64,000 nt of DNA from Chryseobacterium kimseyorum (GCF_025971945.1 NZ_JAPDHW010000013.1:23673-87672), one strand, 5' to 3'. Shown: positions 43,180-52,153, numbered from the stretch's first letter. Notes: generated from the letters alone by a model not told the origin. Translations and numbers: made by a program.

Positions 43180-43595
43180 AGAGAAGTAACGTAAAAACAA
43201 ATCTTTTAAATAAAAACCTACTAATAGCTGGTAAGAAGCAGGCTAAATGTACACTTAAATATTCTGCATAAAAAAACCCAGCCGAAGCTGGGTAAAAACT
43301 AATAACCATGAAAACTCAATTAAACTTGAGAATCGATTCTATTAGAAGCAATAACTATACCTAACAGTGTTAATAAATACTTAACAAAAGTTATTTGTTT
43401 GTTAAAATTACTTCCAAAATGAGATTGTTTTCACATTCATCGTAGGATTTCTGAATTAAAACAAAGTTATTGTTCTCACGATAGGTCAAAGGCGTTTTTT
43501 AAATTTGTTCAACGCCATGACGTACTGGACTAAGTGGATTTTTTCAGTAGGTCCATTTTTCTATTAGTCTAAAAAACATATTATAGGGTATAAAA
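43180..43595. other. Gene-free stretch with hairpins and a micro-ORF
   Basis: No supported gene. It holds a minus-strand terminator-like hairpin (43272-43296), an 18-codon reading frame (43308-43364), a GGCGTT/AACGCC inverted repeat (43491-43516) and a TGGAC/GTCCA pair followed by T5 (43526-43560). On the minus strand, a 24-codon frame without start (KNGPTEKIHLVQYVMALNKF...) reads like a relic of a coding sequence. Confidence 0.45.
43272..43296 (-). terminator. Terminator-like hairpin
   Basis: ACCCAGC pairs with GCTGGGT around CGAA; T7 on the minus strand. It has no obvious minus-strand gene directly before it. Confidence 0.6.
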
Positions 43596-43622
43596 CAAAG
43601 AAAGCCGGATTAGATCCGGCCT
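43596..43622 (-). terminator. Intrinsic terminator
   Basis: AAGCCGGAT pairs with ATCCGGCC around TAG. It ends the lipoprotein gene at 43678-44232. Confidence 0.75.
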
Positions 43623-43677
43623 TGTATAATCAGAATGTCAAATTTTAATTCAAAAATTGTGCTTCTGTACTTATTGT

Positions 43678-44232
43678 TTATAATCCAACGTTGATTTTGA
43701 AAGAAGGATTGATCATTAAAGTAAATTCGTCAGCCAAAAGCTTCTGACCTTGAATCTCCATAATTAAAGAGTTTTTCTTTGATCTTAAATACTCGATCAG
43801 TTCAGCGTCTTCAGTTGCAAAAACTATTTTATCAGTACTGGTGTTGTTCATTACCGTTGCAACTAATTTCTTTTCAAGCTCAGGAGTTTTAATGTAAAGT
43901 CTGGCATTTTTGATTGCATCAAGTTTTCCGTTTAAGGTAGAACTTTTTAATACTATCTCTAAAGATTCCAATTTTGCAGATGTCAGGTTATCAATAGAAA
44001 GACTGCTGTATTTCTCCTTGATTTTTGCATCAACATCAAGATCCAATGGGATTTCAGGGTAAGTAAGATAGCCGGTTGTGGTAACAGATGCAAACGGTAC
44101 CGTAGTTTCTACTGATAATGGTATTGCAAATGGAACTGGAACACCGTTGTCATCATCACAACTTGTGAATGTTGTAAGCACAACAAATAACGAGAGCATC
44201 ATCAAGCAAGACGAGTAGATTTTTTTAATCAT
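43678..44232 (-). CDS. Putative lipoprotein
   Basis: 184 aa. Lipoprotein signal (MIKKIYSSCLMMLSLFVVLTTFTSC, then DDDNG, an acidic export tag common for surface lipoproteins in Bacteroidota). The mature part is beta-rich ('PLSVETTVPFASVTTTGYLTY', 'SLEIVLKSSTLNGKLDAIKNARLYIKTPEL'), resembling the adhesin-like small lipoproteins of Flavobacteriia. No family named. Single gene with terminator. Confidence 0.65.
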   Translation of the reverse strand: MIKKIYSSCLMMLSLFVVLTTFTSCDDDNGVPVPFAIPLSVETTVPFASVTTTGYLTYPEIPLDLDVDAKIKEKYSSLSIDNLTSAKLESLEIVLKSSTLNGKLDAIKNARLYIKTPELEKKLVATVMNNTSTDKIVFATEDAELIEYLRSKKNSLIMEIQGQKLLADEFTLMINPSFKINVGL

Positions 44233-44376
44233 AATAATAATATTTTTTTAATTTCAAATCTAACCTTACAAATATGGAACCACAAATTATTTTCCTATCA
44301 TTAAATTGAAAAAAGGTGTAGATAAAAATAAAATTTCACCGTGATGTATCTGCAGATTCCCACCTCCTGCAACAAG

Positions 44377-44402
44377 AAAACCCACCGATTTGGTGGGTTT
44401 TA
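44377..44402 (-). terminator. Intrinsic terminator of tig
   Basis: AAAACCCACC pairs with GGTGGGTTTT; T-run on the minus strand. Confidence 0.85.
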
Positions 44403-44423
44403 ATTGTATATTTAAAAAGAAAA

Positions 44424-45758
44424 TTACTTCTTCAATTCTTCTAAAAATTCGTCGTGCGAAATTGCAGTTTCTTTTTTAGTAGCTTTTTCAAGAATTACAT
44501 CTTTCAGTTTTGCCATAGCAACTTCAGAAGAAATTTGTCTTACCTGCTCTTGGTCTTTCAACATTTCAGCAGCATATTTCTGAACTTCTTCATCTCCTAA
44601 ATGGTGAATTCCGTAGATCGCCAATTGATTTCTTACCAACTGCTCAGCCTGAGCTAAAACATCAGCGTAATCTAATTTGATATCGTTATCTGACATCAAT
44701 TTTCCTTCGATGATCTGATATTTCAATTGAGTTTTCTCAGCTTCAAGAATTTCTTTAGCCTGCTCTTCAGACTGGATGTTCTGATTAGAGAATACCAACC
44801 ACTTCGTCAGGAAAGACTCAGGAAGTTTAACTTCTTCTTTTTCAGAAACCTGCTCCAAAACTTTGTTTACAAAGTGTACGTCTGCATTTTGCTGGAAGTA
44901 TTCGTCTAACTCAGTTTTCACTTTTTCTTTAAGTTCATCCTCAGTTTTGATGTTTCCTTCTCCGTAAACTTTATCGAATAATTCTTCGTTAAGTTCTGCT
45001 AAGTTTAGGCTGTAGAAATCTTTTACTTTTACTTCAACTTCAGCGTGGTGTAAGTGCTCAGCTTCTTCTTTAGTAAATCCTAATTCTTTCGCTAAGTTTT
45101 CGTCAGAAGCTAAAGTTTCCTTAGAAACTTTCACAGACTCATCCATTTTAAGACCTTTTACCAATTTGAAAGCATCTTTGTTTTCAGCAGTAATGGTAGC
45201 ATTTTTTGGATGGTGGTGGTGCTCACCTTCAGCATCTTCTTCCACAACCTGAGAAATCTCCAAGTTGATATAAGAATCTTTAGTGATTTTGTCTTGCGGA
45301 ACCTGCTCTGCAAAACGTTTCTGCATGTTCTCGATGCTTTTGCTGATTTCTTTATCAGAAGCTTCTACTTTGTAGTGAGGAGCCTCATATTTAGCCAAAT
45401 CTATAGTAAATTCTGGTTCGTAACCTACTTCGAAAGCAACTTCCAATTTCTCAGCATTGTGGTTGAAATCATTCACCGGCTGAGGTACTGGCTGACCTAC
45501 AAGTCTTAGTTTGTTTTCGTTGATATAGTTATTCAAAGCATCAGAAACTTGTTTGTTGATTTCTTCGAATGCAATCCCTGCTTCATATTGCTTTCTAACC
45601 ATACTCAAAGGCACTTTTCCTTTTCTGAAACCAGGAACCTGTGCGTTTTTAGCATAATTAATCAATTGCTTTTCTACTTTTTCTTTGTAGTCAGATTTCT
45701 CCAATGTTACTGTAAGCAATGCACTTACATCATCATGGTTTTTTGCGGTAACCTTCAT
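44424..45758 (-). CDS. tig: Trigger factor
   Basis: 444 aa. The ribosome-binding signature 'GFRKGKVP' is at residues 43-50. The PPIase part is divergent and carries an extra loop with HHHHP (180-184) between acidic stretches, while the C-terminal arms make up the rest. It is a chaperone at the ribosome exit tunnel. Promoter TATTTTTG is at 45781-45788. Confidence 0.92.
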   Translation of the reverse strand: MKVTAKNHDDVSALLTVTLEKSDYKEKVEKQLINYAKNAQVPGFRKGKVPLSMVRKQYEAGIAFEEINKQVSDALNNYINENKLRLVGQPVPQPVNDFNHNAEKLEVAFEVGYEPEFTIDLAKYEAPHYKVEASDKEISKSIENMQKRFAEQVPQDKITKDSYINLEISQVVEEDAEGEHHHHPKNATITAENKDAFKLVKGLKMDESVKVSKETLASDENLAKELGFTKEEAEHLHHAEVEVKVKDFYSLNLAELNEELFDKVYGEGNIKTEDELKEKVKTELDEYFQQNADVHFVNKVLEQVSEKEEVKLPESFLTKWLVFSNQNIQSEEQAKEILEAEKTQLKYQIIEGKLMSDNDIKLDYADVLAQAEQLVRNQLAIYGIHHLGDEEVQKYAAEMLKDQEQVRQISSEVAMAKLKDVILEKATKKETAISHDEFLEELKK

Positions 45759-45780
45759 TATTGATTAAAATTTTAGGTTG

Positions 45781-45788
45781 CAAAAATA
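45781..45788 (-). promoter_or_regulatory. Promoter -7 element of tig
   Basis: TATTTTTG on the minus strand, 22 bases before the tig ATG. Confidence 0.55.
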
Positions 45789-45841
45789 TGAATTTTTTAT
45801 TAAAATAAGCCATTCCTTTTGTTATAATACGTTAAAATAAA

Positions 45842-45866
45842 AAAGACACTATAGAATAGTGTCTTT
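45842..45866 (-). terminator. Intrinsic terminator
   Basis: AAAGACACTAT pairs with ATAGTGTCTTT around AGA. It closes the TonB receptor/His-rich lipoprotein transcript. Confidence 0.85.
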
Positions 45867-45898
45867 CAGTCTTATTAAAATTTTGTTCTCTAATAATT

Positions 45899-46459
45899 TT
45901 AATGTGCGTCAACCGTAATATCAACATCAGTTTCACCACCTGTAGTCTGCCCTAACTGGTTGGTTGCAGAAGGATAGTTCTGGTTAACAGTTGCCGGACC
46001 GTGGATTAATTTGATATTCATTTTTCCTGTTGTCTGTACAGAATTTACAGTCCACTCACTTCTTAAACCTAATTTTTGACCGTCTGTTCTTACAATATCA
46101 TTGGCTGTTCTCAGTACGTTAATATCTGCATTAGCAGGATTAAATACAATAAAGTGGTGATCTTTTTCCTCTTCAATCTCATCTGAAGAATGATAATGAT
46201 CTTCATGCGCAATCTGGAAATCCAATTCCGCCAAATACGTATCACCAGCGTGTAAATGCAAGTGCCCGTCTGCCTGACCTGCAATAACATTCACAGTCTG
46301 AATATCTGTAGCATCCGCTTTATTGGTCAGTTTTAAAACCACCTTCCCAATCTCATCATGCTCGTGAACATCTTCTGGAATACTGTCATCATCTGAACGA
46401 CAAGAAAATACTAAAAATGCTGCTAAAAGAACTAATGTAATATTGAATAATTTTTTCAT
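45899..46459 (-). CDS. His-rich lipoprotein, probable metal binding
   Basis: 186 aa. Lipoprotein signal (MKKLFNITLVLLAAFLVFSC, then RSDDDS). The N-terminal half of the mature protein is packed with His and acidic residues: 'VHEHDE', 'DGHLHLHAGD', 'HEDHYH', 'KDHHF'. That fits Zn, Ni or Cu binding at the surface. It follows the TonB-dependent receptor by 28 bases in the same transcript, so it should be the surface partner that passes metal to the receptor. No known family name recognised. Confidence 0.75.
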   Translation of the reverse strand: MKKLFNITLVLLAAFLVFSCRSDDDSIPEDVHEHDEIGKVVLKLTNKADATDIQTVNVIAGQADGHLHLHAGDTYLAELDFQIAHEDHYHSSDEIEEEKDHHFIVFNPANADINVLRTANDIVRTDGQKLGLRSEWTVNSVQTTGKMNIKLIHGPATVNQNYPSATNQLGQTTGGETDVDITVDAH

Positions 46460-46487
46460 TTTAATTTTAAATTTTAAGTTATAATAA

Positions 46488-48872
46488 TTAGAAATTGTAC
46501 TTCAGAGTCACGACGAAATTTCTTCCCGGCTCATACATGTAATATCTGAGTCTGTTCAGATATTCGCGGTACTCTGTGTTAAATACATTGTTGATTCTGA
46601 AATTGACATTCAGATTTTTAATAATATCTGCTCCTACTGAAGCATTAAATAAAGTGTAAGCAGCGGGTGTCGAACTAAAATCGACAGTTTCGCTTCTCTC
46701 CACTCCATCTTTGATAAATGTTACGGGAAGATCTCTGATTGGGAAACGGTTCTGTTTAAAAGCATTCTCGTTCTCCAGGGTCACATAAAAATGAGACGGC
46801 TTACTCAGATTAAGCTCAATTGAATTTCTCAGCTTTGCCGGCATCATTAAAATCAGAGGTTCATTATTCGAAAGATCGTCACCTTTCAGAATACTGAATC
46901 CTGATTTCCATTTCAGATTATCTAAAATATTGAGTTCCGCATCGGCATCCAACCCGTAAATCCTTGCTTTGATCTGCTGATAAGTCCAAACCGGGAATAC
47001 TCCTCTGTTGGTACTCATCACGCTTGTCGGAATCTGATTCACAAAATTATCAGACATCATTAAATAAGGATTCACCTCCAGATGAAGACCTTTTAAAACA
47101 TCAAAATGACCTGCCACTGAAAGATTCACATTATAAACCGTTTCTTTTTTAATATTTAAATTTCCCTCTTCCATAATTGCAGCAGAGTGATGAAGTCCGT
47201 CTGAGAAAAGCTCTGCAGGATTCGGCGTTCTGTCTGCTCTAGAAAGATTTAATTTAAACTCAAAATTCTGCGTTGGCCTGTAATCTAAACCAATATTGGC
47301 AGAGAAATTATGATAATCTAAAATAGGTCTCGTCAGAATTCTGCTTCCCGATTCGTTCACAAAAAACTGAGGAAAAGTATCCGCGTAATTCGCATTCCAC
47401 TTATCTGAGTCGTAATATTTGTAAGCGTCATATCTGCTGAAATCATATCTTGCTCCGGCTTCAACATTTAACTGGGTATTCAGACGGTATTTAAATACAG
47501 AAAATGCTCCTGCATCATATCGGTAGTAATCCGGAATTAAACGTCTAGCCTTTGTAGAAGGATTGGGATAGTTATCCTGAAAAGTTCCGGAAATTCCACT
47601 TTCTAAGCTCCAGTTTGAGCGTTCGATCAAATGAACCAAACTCGCAGAATGCGTAATCAATCTCAAATCCATTGACGGAAGATCATTAAATTCGCCCCGT
47701 CTGATGTCATATTCTTTTCTGCGGTTCAGCTGAAAGCTGTACTGGAACGTTAATTTCCCAAAATCCGCAAAACGTCTGTATGCAGACAGCTTGGCAATAT
47801 GATGTGCCACTTCCTGCTTCGGGTTATCAATATCGTACATAAACTGATCCAGATAATAAGACTGACCGAAGTTTACTGCATTATAAAAGTCTTCAGGACT
47901 TGCCAAATGCGCGCCTCTGTAAATCCCGAATTCCTGATTGATTCCGCTGTAAGAAACATCAAAGCCCTGCATAAAACTGTGCTTCCCGAAAGAGAAGTTA
48001 AAAGAGTTAACCTCAGCTCCTGTATTCTGCAATGTATGATGCGGAACATACAGATCGCCAAGCTTCTTATAACTGCCACCGGTTTTTACAAACCATTCGT
48101 TTTCCCATGATTTTAAAACGTTAGTGGAAATCTCAGCACCTTTCCCATTGGAAATCCCTGAAAGTTTAATGTTTCCCATGAGTGTATCTCTTTTTGGAAC
48201 CGTGGCTGGCTCAAGAACGACCACTCCGCCTACGCCTTCGTTTCCGTATTTTAATGCTGATGCTCCTTTAATGACATCAATGTGTTCGAAATCATTGGTA
48301 TCAACATTTGGTGCATGCTCTACACCCCACTCCTGTTCTGCCATCTTTACGCCATTATTCAGAATAGAAATCCGGCTTCCGTACAAACCGTGAATTACAG
48401 GTTTCGAAATATTATTCCCTGTCTTTAAAGCTGTAACACCCGTCATTTTCGAAAGTAAATTTCCTAAATTCTCAGTAGAATTTCTCTCAATATCGGTATG
48501 GTTCAGCGTCTGCATAATCACCGAACCTTTGGTTTTGTGACTTCCATGAATAGTGACGGTTTCTATTTCACCAATATGGTGTTCTAAAGTAATGGCTAAA
48601 TGAACATCCTGTGTAACTCCTACATTTTCAGTATAATCATTACAATCAGGATGCTTTGCAATGAGTGTGTAATTCCCTGAAGGAATTTTATTGAAAGAAA
48701 ACTTTCCGCTTTTATCTGTTCTCGCAGTGAAATCTCCCAATTTTACCACAGCATTTTCGAGCATGGTTTTATCGTGGAAATCCTGAACTGTCCCCTGAAC
48801 AGTGAAAGTTTTCTGTGCATTCGTAAACACCAATCCACAAAGGATCAGCATTACACTATAAATCAGTTTCAT
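46488..48872 (-). CDS. TonB-dependent receptor with CarboxypepD_reg-like domain
   Basis: 794 aa from the ATG at 48872; the upstream frame to 48905 is unlikely. Signal peptide (LIYSVMLILCGLVFTNAQ), then a carboxypeptidase-regulatory-like domain ('TVQGTVQDFHDKTMLENAVVKLG', 'GNYTLIAKHPDC'), a plug ('IDVIKGASALKYGNEGVGGVVVLEP') and a 22-strand barrel ending in Phe. It imports a bound substrate, powered by TonB. The His-rich lipoprotein downstream and the HxH/CxxCH gene upstream argue for a metal or metal chelate. Confidence 0.9.
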   Translation of the reverse strand: MKLIYSVMLILCGLVFTNAQKTFTVQGTVQDFHDKTMLENAVVKLGDFTARTDKSGKFSFNKIPSGNYTLIAKHPDCNDYTENVGVTQDVHLAITLEHHIGEIETVTIHGSHKTKGSVIMQTLNHTDIERNSTENLGNLLSKMTGVTALKTGNNISKPVIHGLYGSRISILNNGVKMAEQEWGVEHAPNVDTNDFEHIDVIKGASALKYGNEGVGGVVVLEPATVPKRDTLMGNIKLSGISNGKGAEISTNVLKSWENEWFVKTGGSYKKLGDLYVPHHTLQNTGAEVNSFNFSFGKHSFMQGFDVSYSGINQEFGIYRGAHLASPEDFYNAVNFGQSYYLDQFMYDIDNPKQEVAHHIAKLSAYRRFADFGKLTFQYSFQLNRRKEYDIRRGEFNDLPSMDLRLITHSASLVHLIERSNWSLESGISGTFQDNYPNPSTKARRLIPDYYRYDAGAFSVFKYRLNTQLNVEAGARYDFSRYDAYKYYDSDKWNANYADTFPQFFVNESGSRILTRPILDYHNFSANIGLDYRPTQNFEFKLNLSRADRTPNPAELFSDGLHHSAAIMEEGNLNIKKETVYNVNLSVAGHFDVLKGLHLEVNPYLMMSDNFVNQIPTSVMSTNRGVFPVWTYQQIKARIYGLDADAELNILDNLKWKSGFSILKGDDLSNNEPLILMMPAKLRNSIELNLSKPSHFYVTLENENAFKQNRFPIRDLPVTFIKDGVERSETVDFSSTPAAYTLFNASVGADIIKNLNVNFRINNVFNTEYREYLNRLRYYMYEPGRNFVVTLKYNF

Positions 48873-49293
48873 TGTAAATAGCTTGATTGTATACTTTTTT
48901 GCCATTGGCTATCTGCTTTTCGCTTATAGCATTGAATCAACATCAATGATGATTCGTCGCAACTGTAAAGTATTTTTCGTTAAAATAATTGATTGGATTT
49001 TCTTTAATAGTTTAGGCAAAGAATTCATCTCCGAATGCTCTGATTTTAGAAAATGAAGAATTAATCGGCTTAAATGCAAAGCATCAATATCTTTCTCAAG
49101 AAAATTTTGAAAGGAAATTTGCTTCGAATGTGAATTCTAAATGTAAAATATTTTTGATTACACTAAAATTCAATTCCTTAATTCTCCTTATCGCTTTAAA
49201 CATAGTATGGTTTTAAACAAAACATCACGCATTTAAAACTCATTTAAATTCTAAAAATTTAAACTAAAAAAAATCCGGTAAGTAAACTGGTAA
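48873..49293. other. Intergenic region between TonB receptor and small metal-linked gene
   Basis: 421 bases, AT-rich, no gene. It contains the palindrome at 48934-48955. I see no riboswitch. Confidence 0.55.
48934..48955. promoter_or_regulatory. Candidate metal-regulator operator
   Basis: GAATCAACATCAATGATGATTC is palindromic at 18 of 22 positions and lies 62 bases before the receptor ATG. Its size and symmetry suit a Fur/Zur-type dimer site. Not proven. Confidence 0.35.
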
Positions 49294-49650
49294 TTAAGAA
49301 ATGGTGGGTGGACCCCGAAGTTGGAAGGTGAATTTAGTCTGAGACCAGATTCTCTCCTGAACAGCGATTATTTGTTCTACCTCATGCGTATAGCTTTCGA
49401 AAGCAAAACTAAATTCTTCAGGAACCAAAGTATTTCCGGTTGCTAAGAAATGACAGGCCAAACAGTCGCCGGCTTTTTCTTTAGCATCAGATTTTGAAAT
49501 ATTGTTCTCTGATTTTTTAAGATTAAAACCTATAAAAACATCAGCAGATTCATGACTGTGAAAGCTTGAAGAAAACAATGCAAAAAAGTATATCCCAAAC
49601 ATCAGTTTAGAGATAAAGCTTTTTAATTGTCTGCTTTCTTTGAAAATCAT
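49294..49650 (-). CDS. Small secreted/membrane protein with HxH and CxxCH motifs
   Basis: 118 aa. A hydrophobic segment (about 12-29) is followed by HSH (31-33), 'DCLACHF' (Cys63, Cys66, His67) and a C-terminal 'LRGPPTIS' (RGPP at 112-115). Small proteins of this layout, ending in RGPP, sit next to metal-linked TonB receptors in Bacteroidota, as I recall. They resemble the DUF2946 type. Function unknown; metal binding is inferred. A palindrome lies 43 bases upstream of its ATG. Confidence 0.65.
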   Translation of the reverse strand: MIFKESRQLKSFISKLMFGIYFFALFSSSFHSHESADVFIGFNLKKSENNISKSDAKEKAGDCLACHFLATGNTLVPEEFSFAFESYTHEVEQIIAVQERIWSQTKFTFQLRGPPTIS

Positions 49651-49692
49651 TTGGCAAAAATAAGAATAATATTTTAAAGGATTTTAATTAAA

Positions 49693-49715
49693 CATTAAAT
49701 TATGGTTATTTAATG
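49693..49715. promoter_or_regulatory. Inverted repeat, possible operator
   Basis: CATTAAAT (49693-49700), 7 bases, ATTTAATG (49708-49715): perfect 8-base arms, 43 bases upstream of the small metal-linked gene. AT-rich, so it could be chance. Confidence 0.3.
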
Positions 49716-49737
49716 ATGATTTGTTGCGAACAGTGTT

Positions 49738-50044
49738 GCTCCTACAGAGCTTAGAATTTTTAACGTCATCTTATTCTACAGACAGACCGCTCCTACGGAG
49801 CTCAAAATATATTCTAAAAACATGTTGCTATTAACAGATCGCTCCTACGGAGCTAAAAATTCTTCCTCCACTATTTCTCATACACGAAGCTTCTACGAGA
49901 ATCAATATTCGGCGGATTTTTAACTACAAATATTGCGCTCCTGCGGAGCTCAAAATTTCATAAGAGAATGTTTTTTCTACAAACAAAGCGATCCTATGGA
50001 GCTCACAAACTTCTGATCTACACACATAGCGCTCCTACGGAGCC
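49738..50044. repeat. Seven-copy interspersed hairpin repeat array
   Basis: Seven copies of GCTCCTACGGAGCT and variants, at 49738, 49789, 49841, 49889 (decayed), 49937, 49990 and 50031, spaced 41-53 bases. Each core is a hairpin (GCTCC / GGAGC around TAC). Flanks share a partial theme (CTACAAACA(T/A)A...CAAAATTT). Copies differ by several bases, so this is not CRISPR. Confidence 0.85.
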
Positions 50045-50092
50045 TACAAGCTTAAGAAATACGAAAATTGGTTTGCAGGATTTTATGTTCAC

Positions 50093-50125
50093 AAAAAAAG
50101 GATGAGCCAAAAACCACCCATCCTT
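50093..50125 (-). terminator. Intrinsic terminator
   Basis: AAGGATG and CATCCTT pair around 14 bases; T-run on the minus strand. It ends the ABC-F gene. Confidence 0.7.
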
Positions 50126-50147
50126 ATCTTTTACATTTCGTTAAAAA

Positions 50148-52073
50148 TCAATCTAACTGTGTTCCCAAATGCTCCCACTCCTGCAATGCAAGATCAAGAT
50201 CTTCTTTGGTTTTATTGTATTTTTCTAAAGTTTCTTCAGAAGGATTTTCTTTGGTGAAAGAGGCTTCGTAGTTTTCGATCTCAGTTTCCAGTTCTGAAAT
50301 TTTCTCTTCCACTTTTTTCAGTTTATTCTGAATACTTTTTTGTTCTTTGCTTACGATGGTTGTGGAGGGAGCATCAACTTTAGGTTCAGATTTCACTTCA
50401 ACTTTCACCTTTACATCGTCGCTGTGAAGTTTTGCTTTTTCAGCAGAAATTTCACGGATGCTTTCTTTCTGTCTGAACTCAAGATATTCGTTGATATCAC
50501 CTAAGAATTCTTTCATATGCCCATCACGGAATTCGTAGATTTTATCACAAAGTCCCTGCAAAAATTCTCTGTCGTGAGAAATCACAATCAAAGTTCCTTC
50601 AAATTTCTGTAAAGCCAGCTTGATAATCTCCTTAGACTGAATATCCAGGTGATTGGTAGGCTCATCCATAATCAAAGTATTGAACGGACGCAATAATAAT
50701 TTACAAAGTGCCAGACGGTTTCTTTCACCTCCTGAAAGTACTTTTGTCTTCTTATTCACCGCTTCACCCTGAAACAGGAAAGATCCCAAAAGATCTCTAA
50801 CTCTCGGTCTTGTTTCTTCGGTTGCTGCATCTTCTGCCTCTTCCTGAACAGTTTTGTTTGGCGTTAAAACTTCTTCCTGGTTCTGAGCAAAGTATCCAAT
50901 ATTGACGTTGTGACCTAAGTTCCAGTTTCCGGAATAGTCTTTAATATCTCCTGAAAGAATTTTCGCCAAAGTTGTTTTCCCCTGTCCGTTCTGTCCAAGA
51001 AGTGCAATTCTGTCGCCTCGCTGAACGATAAAGTCTACATCGTCAAAAATCTGCTTCTGACCGTAAGCTTTCCCAAGATTTTCAGCCTCGAAGATCACCT
51101 TCCCGGGAACCTGAGACTGTACGAAACGGATATTGAATTTAGAAACGTCTTCGTTATCCACTTCAATACGCTCGATTTTATCTAATTTTTTAATCAAAGA
51201 CTGCGCAAAAGAAGCTTTGGTAGCACTCGCACGGAATTTGTTGATGTTATCTTCCATCTGCTTGATTTCCGCATCCTGATTTTTCTTAGCCTGAATCAGT
51301 TTTTCACGGCGGTCTTCACGCATTACCAAATATTTAGAGTAGTTGGCTTTATAATCGTCTACTTTTCTGTTGTTGACATCAAAAGTTCTGTTACAAACCG
51401 CTGTCATAAACTGTTTATCGTGACTTACCAAAAGAATTCCTCCGGGATAATCTTTCAGGAAGTTTTCCAGCCAGATAATAGATTCCATATCCAGGTGGTT
51501 GGTGGGCTCATCGAGAAGCATCAAATCGTTCTTCTGAAGAAGCAGTTTTGCCAGTTCGATTCTCATTCTCCAACCTCCGGAAAATTCATCAGTGATTTTT
51601 TGGAAATCATCAGCTTTAAAACCCAGTCCAAACAATACTTTTTCAATATCACCTTCCAGATTATAAGCATCATGATGCATCAAAAGATCATTCAGATCAG
51701 TCATTCTGTTGATGAGATCTGTATAAGCATCACTTTCGTAATCGGTTCTTACCGTTAATTGGTGATTGATTTCCTCCAGTTCTTCTTTCCACGCATTGAT
51801 TTGCTCAAAAGCCTGCATGGTCTCGTTCCAGACAGTTCGGCCTTTGACGAAATCAAGATCCTGCTTTAGAAATCCGATGGTAATATTTCCTTCCGGAACT
51901 ATGTTTCCTTCGTAGAAAGTAATTTCGCCGGAAAGCATTTTCAGAAGCGTAGATTTCCCCGCTCCATTTTTACCAACCAAACCAATTTTATCATCCTTTT
52001 TAATGGTGAAATTCACGTTTTGAAACAAGTAGTTTCCCGAATGATGTAAGCCTAAACCTTGAACCGAAAGCAT
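50148..52073 (-). CDS. ABC-F family ATP-binding protein
   Basis: 641 aa with two ABC domains and no membrane part. Walker A 'GLVGKNGAGKSTLLKML' and 'ALLGQNGQGKTTLAKIL', ABC signatures 'FSGGWRMRIELAKLLL' and 'LSGGERNRLALCKLLL', Walker B 'LMLLDEPTNHLD' and 'TLIMDEPTNHLD'. The linker and the C-terminal coiled coil ('IQNKLKKVEEKISELETEI') match the Uup/EttA-type translation factors that act on the ribosome. Promoter TATTTTTG at 52124-52131. Confidence 0.93.
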   Translation of the reverse strand: MLSVQGLGLHHSGNYLFQNVNFTIKKDDKIGLVGKNGAGKSTLLKMLSGEITFYEGNIVPEGNITIGFLKQDLDFVKGRTVWNETMQAFEQINAWKEELEEINHQLTVRTDYESDAYTDLINRMTDLNDLLMHHDAYNLEGDIEKVLFGLGFKADDFQKITDEFSGGWRMRIELAKLLLQKNDLMLLDEPTNHLDMESIIWLENFLKDYPGGILLVSHDKQFMTAVCNRTFDVNNRKVDDYKANYSKYLVMREDRREKLIQAKKNQDAEIKQMEDNINKFRASATKASFAQSLIKKLDKIERIEVDNEDVSKFNIRFVQSQVPGKVIFEAENLGKAYGQKQIFDDVDFIVQRGDRIALLGQNGQGKTTLAKILSGDIKDYSGNWNLGHNVNIGYFAQNQEEVLTPNKTVQEEAEDAATEETRPRVRDLLGSFLFQGEAVNKKTKVLSGGERNRLALCKLLLRPFNTLIMDEPTNHLDIQSKEIIKLALQKFEGTLIVISHDREFLQGLCDKIYEFRDGHMKEFLGDINEYLEFRQKESIREISAEKAKLHSDDVKVKVEVKSEPKVDAPSTTIVSKEQKSIQNKLKKVEEKISELETEIENYEASFTKENPSEETLEKYNKTKEDLDLALQEWEHLGTQLD

Positions 52074-52123
52074 CTTTATGAGTAATTAATGATGAATAAT
52101 GTGTACTGAATATTTTTCGGGTG

Positions 52124-52131
52124 CAAAAATA
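52124..52131 (-). promoter_or_regulatory. Promoter -7 element of the ABC-F gene
   Basis: TATTTTTG on the minus strand, 50 bases before the ATG. Confidence 0.5.
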
Positions 52132-52153
52132 CGCAAAATAAAGGACTTTAAAT

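Larger units (their letters stand above)
49651..50092. other. Gene-free stretch with palindrome and hairpin array
   Basis: No gene on either strand. The promoter side of the HxH/CxxCH gene (49651-49737) holds a palindrome; the rest is the seven-copy hairpin repeat array. Confidence 0.7.

Noticed and set aside
43308..43364. 18-residue leader peptide or small gene
   Set aside because: Too short to support by itself, no run of regulatory codons, and no gene directly follows on the plus strand.
48873..49293. Cobalamin or other riboswitch before the TonB receptor
   Set aside because: I could not find the conserved B12-box type core in either strand; only a palindrome is present.
49738..50044. 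CRISPR array
   Set aside because: Repeat units are only 14 bases well kept and differ between copies, the spacers resemble one another, and no cas genes are near.
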